Shown: piece by piece, positions 1-5,988 of the stretch | Position numbering within the stretch: position 1 is the stretch's first letter | Layout of the letters: each line of letters opens with the position of its first letter | Assembly: GCA_937983085.1 (NCBI GenBank) | Contig: CALJKZ010000729.1 | Location: 1-5,988, forward strand | From: an uncultured Gemmatimonadales bacterium | GTDB lineage: Bacteria > Gemmatimonadota > Gemmatimonadetes > Longimicrobiales > Gaopeijiaceae | DNA: 5,988 nucleotides | Direction of reading: 5' to 3' | The notes under the pieces: generated by a model | Told to the model about the DNA's origin: nothing | The model's input: the letters and a program-made list of their open reading frames with translations, nothing else | Databases searched by the model: none | Translations under genes and position numbers: made by a program

Positions 1-1
1 C

Positions 2-502
2 AACCAGGGCGCGTCCTTTGCGCGCAACGTGATCCGCAACGTCATCCTTCCGCAGGCGGAGGCCGGGGTCGCGCCCGGCGCGCGGCGATCGCTGGCGCGT
101 CTCGCGGAGATCGCCGGCGAGGAGGAGGAGGCGTGGACGTCGGCCATGCGCCTCGTCCTTCCGGCCTTGGACGTGCGTGGAGTGATGCCGGGGGATGCGC
201 GTGACGCGGGTGACGCGGTGGACGCAGGGAACGCAGGCGGACTGTCGTGCGGGCGCGAGGCGCTCCTCGAGCTGGGGCCGGCGCTCGCCGCACGCGTCCT
301 TCGGCGCCTCGCCGCCCACGCAGGGGCGAGCCTCGATCACGACACCACGCGGCGAGCCCTGGACTTCGTCCGGTCGAGCCAGAGTGGTCGGTACATCGAA
401 CTGGGCGGCGGCGTTGAGCTCCACCTGAAGGACCGTCGCGTCCTCCTGAAGACCCCTCCCGTCCTCCCCGCGGCGAACCCTGCACGGGGGTCCGGCGCGT
501 GA
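2..502 (+). CDS. tilS: tRNA(Ile)-lysidine synthetase TilS, C-terminal part (5' end outside window)
   Basis: TilS attaches lysine to C34 of the CAU-anticodon tRNA-Ile in the cytoplasm, using ATP, so that the tRNA reads AUA as isoleucine. Only the C-terminal part is here; the frame is open from base 2 and the ATP-pyrophosphatase domain lies upstream. The first residues, NQGASFARNVIRNVILP, match the family segment that ends the catalytic domain (usually S/N...F.RN.IR..LLP). A helical linker follows (SLARLAEIAGEEEEAW), then a helical substrate-binding region (ALAARVLRRLAAHAG), and the final SGRYIELGGGVELHLKDRRVLL matches the usual SG..I.L..G......G.L.L ending. The protein stops there, so it lacks the extra C-terminal domain of E. 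coli TilS and resembles the shorter form. An alanine/aspartate/glycine-rich stretch encoded by a 9-base repeat (194-238) sits in the linker. The stop overlaps the hpt start by 4 bases, implying co-translation. The GTG at 29 is not the true start, because family homology continues upstream of it. Confidence 0.85.
   Translation, partial: NQGASFARNVIRNVILPQAEAGVAPGARRSLARLAEIAGEEEEAWTSAMRLVLPALDVRGVMPGDARDAGDAVDAGNAGGLSCGREALLELGPALAARVLRRLAAHAGASLDHDTTRRALDFVRSSQSGRYIELGGGVELHLKDRRVLLKTPPVLPAANPARGSGA
194..238 (+). repeat. in-frame imperfect 9-base tandem repeat within tilS
   Basis: Five consecutive 9-base units are visible: GATGCGCGT, GACGCGGGT, GACGCGGTG, GACGCAGGG and AACGCAGGC. They keep the tilS frame and encode D-A-R, D-A-G, D-A-V, D-A-G and N-A-G. 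The tract lies in the linker between the catalytic end and the helical C-terminal region, where length changes in multiples of three residues should be tolerated. It is probably a slippage-derived expansion; no function is proposed. Confidence 0.7.
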
Positions 503-1050
503 ACGATCGAGGAGGGCCCGACGGCCGCCTGGGCGGACGCTCCATCCGCGAGGTCGTCTTCAGCGCCGAGGAGATCCAGTCACGCGTACGCCAGTTGGCG
601 GCCGACATCAGCGCCGCCTACGAGCCCGACGACCGCCTCCTGGTGCTCTGTCTGCTCAAGGGCGCCTTCCTCTTCACCTCCGACCTGGTGCGTCACCTCA
701 CGCTCCCGGTGCACGTCGACTTCATGGTGGCGGCGAGCTACGGAGACGCCATGGAAACCAGTGGCGAGGTCACGGTCCGCTACGACCCTTCGACGGATTT
801 CGAGGGTCGATCCGTACTGTTGGTGGAGGACATCATCGACACGGGAACGACACTTGCTGCCCTCGTTCCTCGTCTGGAGAAGCAGGGCGCCGCACGCGTG
901 GACGTCTGCGCCCTGCTGCACAAACGGAAGCCCACGGCGGTAGTGGAAGCACGTTGGGTGGGATTCGATGCACCCAATTCGTTCCTAGTGGGGTACGGAC
1001 TCGACCACGCTGAAGACTTTCGTCATTTGCCCTACATCGCCAGCCTATAA
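499..1050 (+). CDS. hpt: hypoxanthine (guanine) phosphoribosyltransferase
   Basis: This cytoplasmic purine-salvage enzyme transfers phosphoribosyl from PRPP to hypoxanthine (and usually guanine), giving IMP or GMP. At 183 aa it has the normal family length. The PRPP-binding signature VLLVEDIIDTGTTL is at residues 106-119, with the acidic pair E110-D111 and D114. Other family motifs are LKGAFLF (53-59), ASYGD (79-83, the flexible-loop Ser-Tyr of type I PRTases), the LLHKRKP lysine region (139-145), and the base-binding end VGFDAPNSFLVGYGLD (154-169) followed by FRHLPYI. The GTG start overlaps the tilS stop (GTGA). Family homology begins near residue 16, so about 15 N-terminal residues are extra or variable. 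A G-run at 486-490, eight bases upstream, is the only ribosome-site candidate, so translational coupling to tilS is likely. The gene uses a TAA stop, with ftsH starting 43 bases on. Whether guanine is also a substrate cannot be read from the sequence. Confidence 0.95.
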   Translation: MNDRGGPDGRLGGRSIREVVFSAEEIQSRVRQLAADISAAYEPDDRLLVLCLLKGAFLFTSDLVRHLTLPVHVDFMVAASYGDAMETSGEVTVRYDPSTDFEGRSVLLVEDIIDTGTTLAALVPRLEKQGAARVDVCALLHKRKPTAVVEARWVGFDAPNSFLVGYGLDHAEDFRHLPYIASL

Positions 1051-1079
1051 GGACCGGGGCCCCACCCGGCGAACGGTCC
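1051..1079 (+). promoter_or_regulatory. inverted repeat in the hpt-ftsH gap
   Basis: Directly after the hpt stop, GGACCG (1051-1056) is matched by CGGTCC (1074-1079) across 17 bases that themselves contain the palindrome GGGGCCCC (1057-1064). No T-run follows, so it is not a standard intrinsic terminator. It lies 14 bases before the ftsH ATG in a leader with no clear Shine-Dalgarno sequence, so an RNA fold influencing ftsH translation or mRNA stability is possible. In GC-rich DNA such a repeat can also occur by chance. Confidence 0.3.
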
Positions 1080-1093
1080 GTTACCAGTAGACG

Positions 1094-3091
<1,998 letters not shown>

Positions 3092-3096
3092 TCCTG

Positions 3097-3113
3097 CGAC
3101 CCGCCGCGGGTCG
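3097..3113 (+). terminator. GC-rich hairpin just after ftsH, without a T-run
   Basis: CGACCCG (3097-3103) and CGGGTCG (3107-3113) form a perfect 7-bp stem with a 3-base loop, starting 6 bases after the ftsH stop. A second small palindrome, CCCGCGCGGG, follows at 3128-3137. Neither is followed by a T-run, so this could be a weak or factor-assisted terminator, or a 3'-end stabiliser of the ftsH message, rather than a standard intrinsic terminator. Confidence 0.4.
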
Positions 3114-3177
3114 GGTGTGGATCCCGGCCCGCGCGGGTTCTCGCCGGCGTCGAATCGGTACTCCGCTGCCGTCGGAA

Positions 3178-3199
3178 GGCGTACCTTATAGGTACTGCC
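3178..3199 (+). promoter_or_regulatory. operator-like palindrome upstream of cdaA
   Basis: GTACC-TTATA-GGTAC (3181-3195) is a perfect 5-bp inverted repeat around an AT-rich centre. It is flanked by GGC (3178-3180) and GCC (3197-3199), which extend the symmetry with one bulged base. It ends about 30 bases before the cdaA start in an otherwise very GC-rich gap. The inner TACCTTAT could act as a promoter -10/-7 element, resembling the TAnnTTTG type known from Bacteroidota, but no matching upstream element is clear. GGTACT also occurs at 3157-3162. Read it as a possible promoter and/or repressor site. Confidence 0.35.
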
Positions 3200-3227
3200 C
3201 CCCTTCGAGTGTGCGGAGCCTCCCCAC

Positions 3228-4040
3228 GTGACGTCGATCCTGGAACAACTCCAGTTCCTGAGACCGGGTTGGACCGACCTGGTCGAGATCCTCATCGTCG
3301 CGTTCCTGCTCTATCGTCTGCTCCTGGTCCTGCAGCGGACCCGGGCGATGCAGATCATGCTCGGCGTGGTGGCGCTGGCCCTCCTCTACGGGGTGTCCCG
3401 GCTCCTCGATCTCATCCTCATCCGTACCATGCTCGAAGCGGCCTTCCAGTACGGCGCCATCGCCATCCTGGTGGTCTTTCAGCCCGAGTTGCGTTCGGCC
3501 TTGGCGCGCCTGGGGCGCAGCCGCATGATGCGCGCCTTCCAGCGGCTGGAGGGGAGCCGCGTCACCGAGGAGATCGTGGAAGCCGTGGAGCGCCTGTCCC
3601 GCGCCCGCCACGGCGCCATCATCGCCATCGAGCAGGAGATCGGGCTCGACGAGTACGCCGAGACGGGAAGCCCCGTCGATGCACGGGTGTCGGCAGAGAT
3701 GCTCACGACGATCTTCACACCGTACTCGCCCCTCCACGACGGCGCCGTTCTCGTGGTCGGCGACCAGATCCGCACCGCCGGCGCCATCCTTCCGTTGACC
3801 CAGTCCACGGTGAAGGATCGCTCTCTGGGCACCCGTCACCGCGCGGCCCTGGGGCTAAGCGAGGAGACCGACGCCATCGTCATCGTGGTGAGCGAGGAGA
3901 CGTCGCAGGTCTCCCTCGCCGTGGGCGGAAGATTGGACAGGGACGTCGGCACGGAGCGTCTACGCGAGGCTCTCGTCGGAGCGACGCCTTCCACCGACTC
4001 GCCCCTGGTCGCGGCCAAGTCGGTTCTGTCCCCGTCCTGA
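3228..4040 (+). CDS. cdaA: membrane diadenylate cyclase CdaA (c-di-AMP synthase)
   Basis: CdaA condenses two ATP into the second messenger cyclic di-AMP, which in other bacteria controls potassium and osmolyte transport and cell-wall homeostasis. The 270-aa length is normal. Three membrane segments are visible near residues 16-36, 41-57 and 62-83, then a short coiled linker and the cytoplasmic DAC domain (about 105-235). The two signature motifs are intact: DGA (171-173, in SPLHDGAVLV) and GTRHRAALG (201-209, the RHR motif). The GTG start is supported by GGAG at 3215-3218, nine bases upstream, and by its position before TM1. The gene follows ftsH by 136 bases containing hairpins and a palindrome, so it may have its own promoter. 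It ends at a probable terminator. The regulator gene cdaR (YbbR domain) and glmM, its partners in Firmicutes, are not downstream here. The last ~20 residues are variable and probably unstructured. Confidence 0.96.
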   Translation: MTSILEQLQFLRPGWTDLVEILIVAFLLYRLLLVLQRTRAMQIMLGVVALALLYGVSRLLDLILIRTMLEAAFQYGAIAILVVFQPELRSALARLGRSRMMRAFQRLEGSRVTEEIVEAVERLSRARHGAIIAIEQEIGLDEYAETGSPVDARVSAEMLTTIFTPYSPLHDGAVLVVGDQIRTAGAILPLTQSTVKDRSLGTRHRAALGLSEETDAIVIVVSEETSQVSLAVGGRLDRDVGTERLREALVGATPSTDSPLVAAKSVLSPS

Positions 4041-4041
4041 C

Positions 4042-4070
4042 CCGGCGAGACCCCCGGGGCGTCGGCTTTT
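4042..4070 (+). terminator. probable intrinsic terminator after cdaA
   Basis: Two bases after the cdaA stop, CCGGCG (4042-4047) pairs with CGTCGG (4060-4065), with one G-U pair. The interior holds an AGA bulge and a CCC/GGG stem (CCCCCGGGG). CTTTT (4066-4070) follows immediately. A GC-rich stem plus a short T-run at the end of a gene, with a new promoter starting about 50 bases on, fits an intrinsic terminator separating cdaA from the exb operon. The T-run is short, so it may be leaky. Confidence 0.55.
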
Positions 4071-4122
4071 CCTGCGGTAATCCGGGGTCGGACACCCGCG
4101 TAACTACATTGCAGAGGTCGCG

Positions 4123-4152
4123 TTGACACTCCGGCGGGACACGGCCTAGATT
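4123..4152 (+). promoter_or_regulatory. sigma-70-type promoter of the exbB-exbD operon
   Basis: A perfect -35 box TTGACA (4123-4128) is separated by 18 bases from TAGATT (4147-4152), a four-of-six match to TATAAT that keeps the first TA and last T. Transcription should start near 4159-4162, giving an mRNA leader of about 70 bases before the exbB GTG. It sits between the cdaA terminator and exbB, exactly where an operon promoter is expected. A related octamer, TACATTGC (4105-4112), lies 42 bases upstream of TAGATTGC (4147-4154) and may be a second, weaker start; no -35 is evident for it. No Fur-box-like sequence is visible. Confidence 0.7.
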
Positions 4153-4165
4153 GCCGAGTCCTTCA

Positions 4166-4196
4166 AGCGTCGGGCGGCGTCAGTCGATCCGACGCT
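4166..4196 (+). promoter_or_regulatory. stem-loop at the 5' end of the exbB leader
   Basis: AGCGTCGG (4166-4173) and CCGACGCT (4189-4196) are perfect 8-bp complements around a 15-base loop. They start a few bases after the predicted transcription start. A second copy of GCGTC at 4177-4181 inside the loop could pair with the same GACGC (4191-4195), giving a competing hairpin. The downstream sequence to the start codon is relatively AT-rich and holds the ribosome site. It may protect the 5' end of the mRNA, or be a protein site in DNA; no known riboswitch class is recognised. Confidence 0.45.
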
Positions 4197-4232
4197 GAAT
4201 TTCAGGTACAGGAAACGAGGAGCAACGACTCC

Positions 4233-5033
4233 GTGGAATATCGGCTACTGACCCTTTTCGCAGACGGCGGGTTGATGATGTACCCGCTGGTGCTGTGCTC
4301 GATGATCGCGTTGGGCGTGATGATCGCGAAGTTCTTCACGCTCCATATCGCGCACAAAGGCACGAGCAGGGTTCTGACGGAGGTCGAAGAACTCGCCCTA
4401 GCCGGGGACATCAAGGGCGCCATCGAGGTTGCCCGTGAGACCCCCGGCCCGGCCTCGGCCATTCTCCTCGCCGGCCTGCGCCGCCTGGAGAGCCGGAAGC
4501 TGAACGCCGGCGAGCTCGAGTCCATGATCGCCACGACGGGCACCATCGAGCTCGGCTTCCTCGAGCGCGGCCTCGTCATTCTCGCCACCGTGGCCAACGT
4601 CGCCCCTCTCATGGGCTTCCTCGGCACCGTGGCTGGAATGATCCTCGCGTTCGCCGCCATCGAGTCGGCCGGAAACGTGGAGCCGTCCCTGGTCGCCGGC
4701 GGAATCAAGGTGGCCCTGCTCACGACGGCCTCCGGACTGGTCATCGCCGTTCCGGTGAACATCGGCTACAACTTCTTCGTGACCCGTATCGATCAACTCA
4801 TCGTCGACATGGAGCACGGGGCCCAGAAGATCATCAACCTCGCCTGGGATCTGGAGAAGGACGGCAAGATCGAGATCCTCCCGAAGGGCGATGCTCGGTG
4901 GCCGGCCAAGGAAGGCTTCGCGGCCAAGGCCGCGGCATCCAGCCCGCCGCCCAGCGTGACGCCCAACGAGCCCGTCAAGGGCGGCGGTGATGCCGCCGGT
5001 TCAGCGGGCGCGAGCGGCGACACCACACCGTAG
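4233..5033 (+). CDS. exbB: MotA/TolQ/ExbB-family proton channel subunit
   Basis: This is the inner-membrane stator subunit that, with ExbD-type partners, couples proton-motive force to TonB-like or Tol-like proteins. The 266-aa product has the family pattern: TM1 about 12-34 (GGLMMYPLVLCSMIALGVMI), a cytoplasmic domain about 35-110, TM2 about 113-140 with APLMGFLGTVAGMI (124-137), and TM3 about 157-183 with ALLTTASGLVIAVP (161-174). T132 and T165 correspond to the channel threonines T148 and T181 of E. coli ExbB. V160 appears to sit where E. coli has the important E176, with K159 beside it. After about residue 212 there is a tail rich in Pro, Ala and Gly, probably disordered. The GTG start is set by GAGGAG at 4217-4222, ten bases upstream, and by correct placement before TM1. 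It is the first gene of an operon with two exbD genes. Sequence alone cannot choose between ExbB and TolQ; two ExbD partners and no pal/tolB in view favour the ExbB name. Confidence 0.9.
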   Translation: MEYRLLTLFADGGLMMYPLVLCSMIALGVMIAKFFTLHIAHKGTSRVLTEVEELALAGDIKGAIEVARETPGPASAILLAGLRRLESRKLNAGELESMIATTGTIELGFLERGLVILATVANVAPLMGFLGTVAGMILAFAAIESAGNVEPSLVAGGIKVALLTTASGLVIAVPVNIGYNFFVTRIDQLIVDMEHGAQKIINLAWDLEKDGKIEILPKGDARWPAKEGFAAKAAASSPPPSVTPNEPVKGGGDAAGSAGASGDTTP

Positions 5034-5077
5034 GAAAAGGAACACGTAGGGCTTCGCCTCAGTACATGGTACAAAAC

Positions 5078-5083
5078 AGAGGA
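5078..5083 (+). promoter_or_regulatory. ribosome binding site of the first exbD
   Basis: AGAGGA lies seven bases before the ATG at 5091 in a relatively AT-rich gap of 57 bases after exbB. It decides the start: the ATG at 5066 is out of frame. The gap shows no clear terminator or promoter, so read-through from exbB is expected. GGTACA (5068-5073) just upstream also occurs upstream of the exbB ribosome site (4205-4210). Confidence 0.6.
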
Positions 5084-5090
5084 AAAACGG

Positions 5091-5516
5091 ATGGCTGTTC
5101 TCAATAGCAAGAAGTCGAAGGTGAGCGACGAGGTCCCCACCTCGTCGATGGCCGACATCGCGTTCCTGCTCCTGATCTTCTTCCTGGTCACGACCACGTT
5201 CCCCAAGGACAAGGGCCTTGGCGTCGTGCTTCCTGAGCCGGGCGAGGAAGCCCAGGTCAGTCAGAAGAACATCCTCCACCTCATCATCCAGCCTACGGGC
5301 ATCGTGGACGTGAAGCGCGGGGAGAGCACCCAGATCCAGCAGATGCGTCCGCGGGAGATCGAGGGGCTGTGGCGGCAGGAAGTCTCCGCCAACCCGAACC
5401 TCATCGCCGCGGTGAAAACCCATCCCGACGCGTCGTACAAGTTCATGATGGACGTGCTCGATGCGCTCCACACGGCGAACGCCGAGCGTATCTCCCTGCA
5501 GGTCCTGGAGAACTGA
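5091..5516 (+). CDS. exbD: ExbD/TolR-family biopolymer transport protein, first copy
   Basis: ExbD-type proteins sit as single-span helices inside the ExbB pentamer and carry the proton-conducting aspartate. The 141-aa length is typical. The order is a short cytoplasmic N-terminus, one membrane helix at about 21-37 in SSMADIAFLLLIFFLVTT, and a periplasmic domain (about 40-141). D22 corresponds to the essential D25 of E. coli ExbD. The periplasmic part ends with the family pattern HPDASYKFMMDVLDALHTAN followed by ERISL. The start is fixed by a good ribosome site and by the usual ~20-residue leader before the aspartate. It follows exbB by 57 bases and is followed after 3 bases by a second exbD. 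The N-terminal/TM region closely resembles the second copy, even in DNA, but the periplasmic domains have diverged, pointing to an old duplication with separate roles. A TolR identity cannot be excluded. Confidence 0.93.
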   Translation: MAVLNSKKSKVSDEVPTSSMADIAFLLLIFFLVTTTFPKDKGLGVVLPEPGEEAQVSQKNILHLIIQPTGIVDVKRGESTQIQQMRPREIEGLWRQEVSANPNLIAAVKTHPDASYKFMMDVLDALHTANAERISLQVLEN

Positions 5517-5519
5517 CGG

Positions 5520-5969
5520 ATGGCGATCAAGGGTGGTGGTTTCGAGAAGAGCTCCAAGGCGTCGTCCGAGGTCCCCTCGTCGTCGCTCGCGGACATCGCG
5601 TTCCTTCTCCTGATCTTCTTCATGGTGACGACGGTCTTCCAGCAGGACCGTGACCGTCCCATCCAGTGGCCCGAAGCCGAGGCCGCCGAGAAGATCGACG
5701 AGAAGCAGAAGAACATCCTCAACATCTGGATGGAGCGGGACGGTACGATCTTCATCAATGATCAGCCGGTTCCCATGGAGGACGTCTCCGCCATCGTGGC
5801 TCCGCTGTACGCGGACTCCGAGCGGGCGCTCGTCATCTCCATCCGGGGTGACCGGGATGTACCCTACCGGTTCATGGACCAGGTTCAGCAGGAGTTGGTC
5901 GCAGCCGGTGTCGTGCGGGTCGTATTCGCCGCACAGATGGAACAGGCCATGCAGAGGGAGAGACGATGA
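5520..5969 (+). CDS. exbD: ExbD/TolR-family biopolymer transport protein, second copy
   Basis: This second ExbD-type subunit (149 aa) has the same layout: cytoplasmic leader, one membrane helix at about 24-40 in SSLADIAFLLLIFFMVTT with the proton-carrying D25, and a periplasmic domain. The periplasmic part differs from the first copy: QQDRDRPIQWPEAEAAEKIDE is charged and alanine-rich, followed by QKNILNIWMERDGTIFIND, then the DRDVPYRFMDQVQQELVAAG helix and VVRVVFAA strand usual for the family. The ATG lies 3 bases after the previous stop, with GGAG at 5507-5510 nine bases upstream, inside the preceding gene, so translation is coupled. Its stop overlaps the next ATG (ATGA). The pair could form a heteromeric ExbD1-ExbD2 dimer in one ExbB pentamer, or serve alternative partners; that is inference. 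Confidence 0.93.
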   Translation: MAIKGGGFEKSSKASSEVPSSSLADIAFLLLIFFMVTTVFQQDRDRPIQWPEAEAAEKIDEKQKNILNIWMERDGTIFINDQPVPMEDVSAIVAPLYADSERALVISIRGDRDVPYRFMDQVQQELVAAGVVRVVFAAQMEQAMQRERR

Positions 5970-5988
5970 CACCTGAAGCCGTAACAGC
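5966..5988 (+). CDS. start of a fourth operon gene, probably TonB-like (3' end outside window)
   Basis: An ATG overlaps the stop of the second exbD as ATGA and is preceded by a purine-rich ribosome site (AGAGGGAGAG, 5953-5962). Only MTPEAVTA is visible before the window ends, too little to identify. The tight coupling and the position after exbB-exbD-exbD make a TonB-family energy transducer the best guess, from the common gene order. Confidence 0.55.

Noticed and set aside
42..608. A 188-codon minus-strand frame opposite tilS and hpt
   Set aside because: Arg/Pro-rich translation without a domain, typical of an antisense frame in GC-rich coding DNA.
3209..4126. A 305-codon plus-strand frame overlapping cdaA
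   Set aside because: It is out of frame with cdaA, Arg/Pro/His/Gly-rich and featureless; cdaA has intact DGA and RHR motifs.
4041..4232. A Fur box controlling the exb operon
   Set aside because: No sequence resembling the GATAATGATAATCATTATC consensus could be seen; iron control is not supported by this window.
5034..5090. A separate promoter for the first exbD in the relatively AT-rich gap
   Set aside because: No -35/-10 pair with sensible spacing is visible, and no terminator closes exbB, so operon read-through explains it.
5001..5972. A 323-codon minus-strand open frame opposite the exbD genes
   Set aside because: Same shadow effect; its product is H/D/E/L/R-rich with no family features, while both plus-strand genes are clear ExbD proteins.

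Overview
The window reads as an ordinary, gene-dense stretch of a high-GC, diderm (outer-membrane) bacterial chromosome. All confident genes lie on the plus strand. High GC, the order tilS-hpt-ftsH-cdaA followed by exbB-exbD-exbD, and protein sequences that match no well-known model genus closely suggest a Gemmatimonadota-like lineage. That placement is inference; the sequence alone does not settle it.

Region 1 (1-3091) is a housekeeping cluster. It holds the 3' end of tilS (tRNA-Ile lysidine synthetase), hpt (hypoxanthine phosphoribosyltransferase, whose GTG start overlaps the tilS stop as GTGA), and a complete ftsH (membrane AAA+ zinc protease) 43 bases later. tilS-hpt-ftsH is a widely conserved order. 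A GC-rich leader with an inverted repeat precedes ftsH, and no good Shine-Dalgarno sequence is visible there.

Region 2 (3092-4070) begins with a 136-base gap holding two GC-rich hairpins and a sharp operator-like palindrome. Then comes cdaA, a membrane diadenylate cyclase that makes c-di-AMP, closed by a plausible intrinsic terminator.

Region 3 (4071-5988) opens with a 190-base regulatory gap. It contains a strong sigma-70-like promoter (TTGACA, 18-base spacer, TAGATT) and an 8-bp stem-loop just after the expected transcription start. The promoter drives an energy-transduction operon: an ExbB/TolQ-type proton channel subunit, two tandem non-identical ExbD/TolR-type subunits, and the first codons of a fourth gene overlapping the last stop (ATGA), probably a TonB-like protein. 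Together these would turn proton-motive force into mechanical work across the periplasm, for TonB-dependent uptake or a Tol-like envelope role.

I see no mobile element, CRISPR array, tRNA or rRNA, and no wholly new system. The points most worth a second look are the ExbB subunit, which appears to lack the TM3 glutamate important in E. coli ExbB and carries a disordered C-terminal tail, the paired divergent ExbD proteins, the structured exbB leader, and an in-frame 9-base repeat inside tilS.
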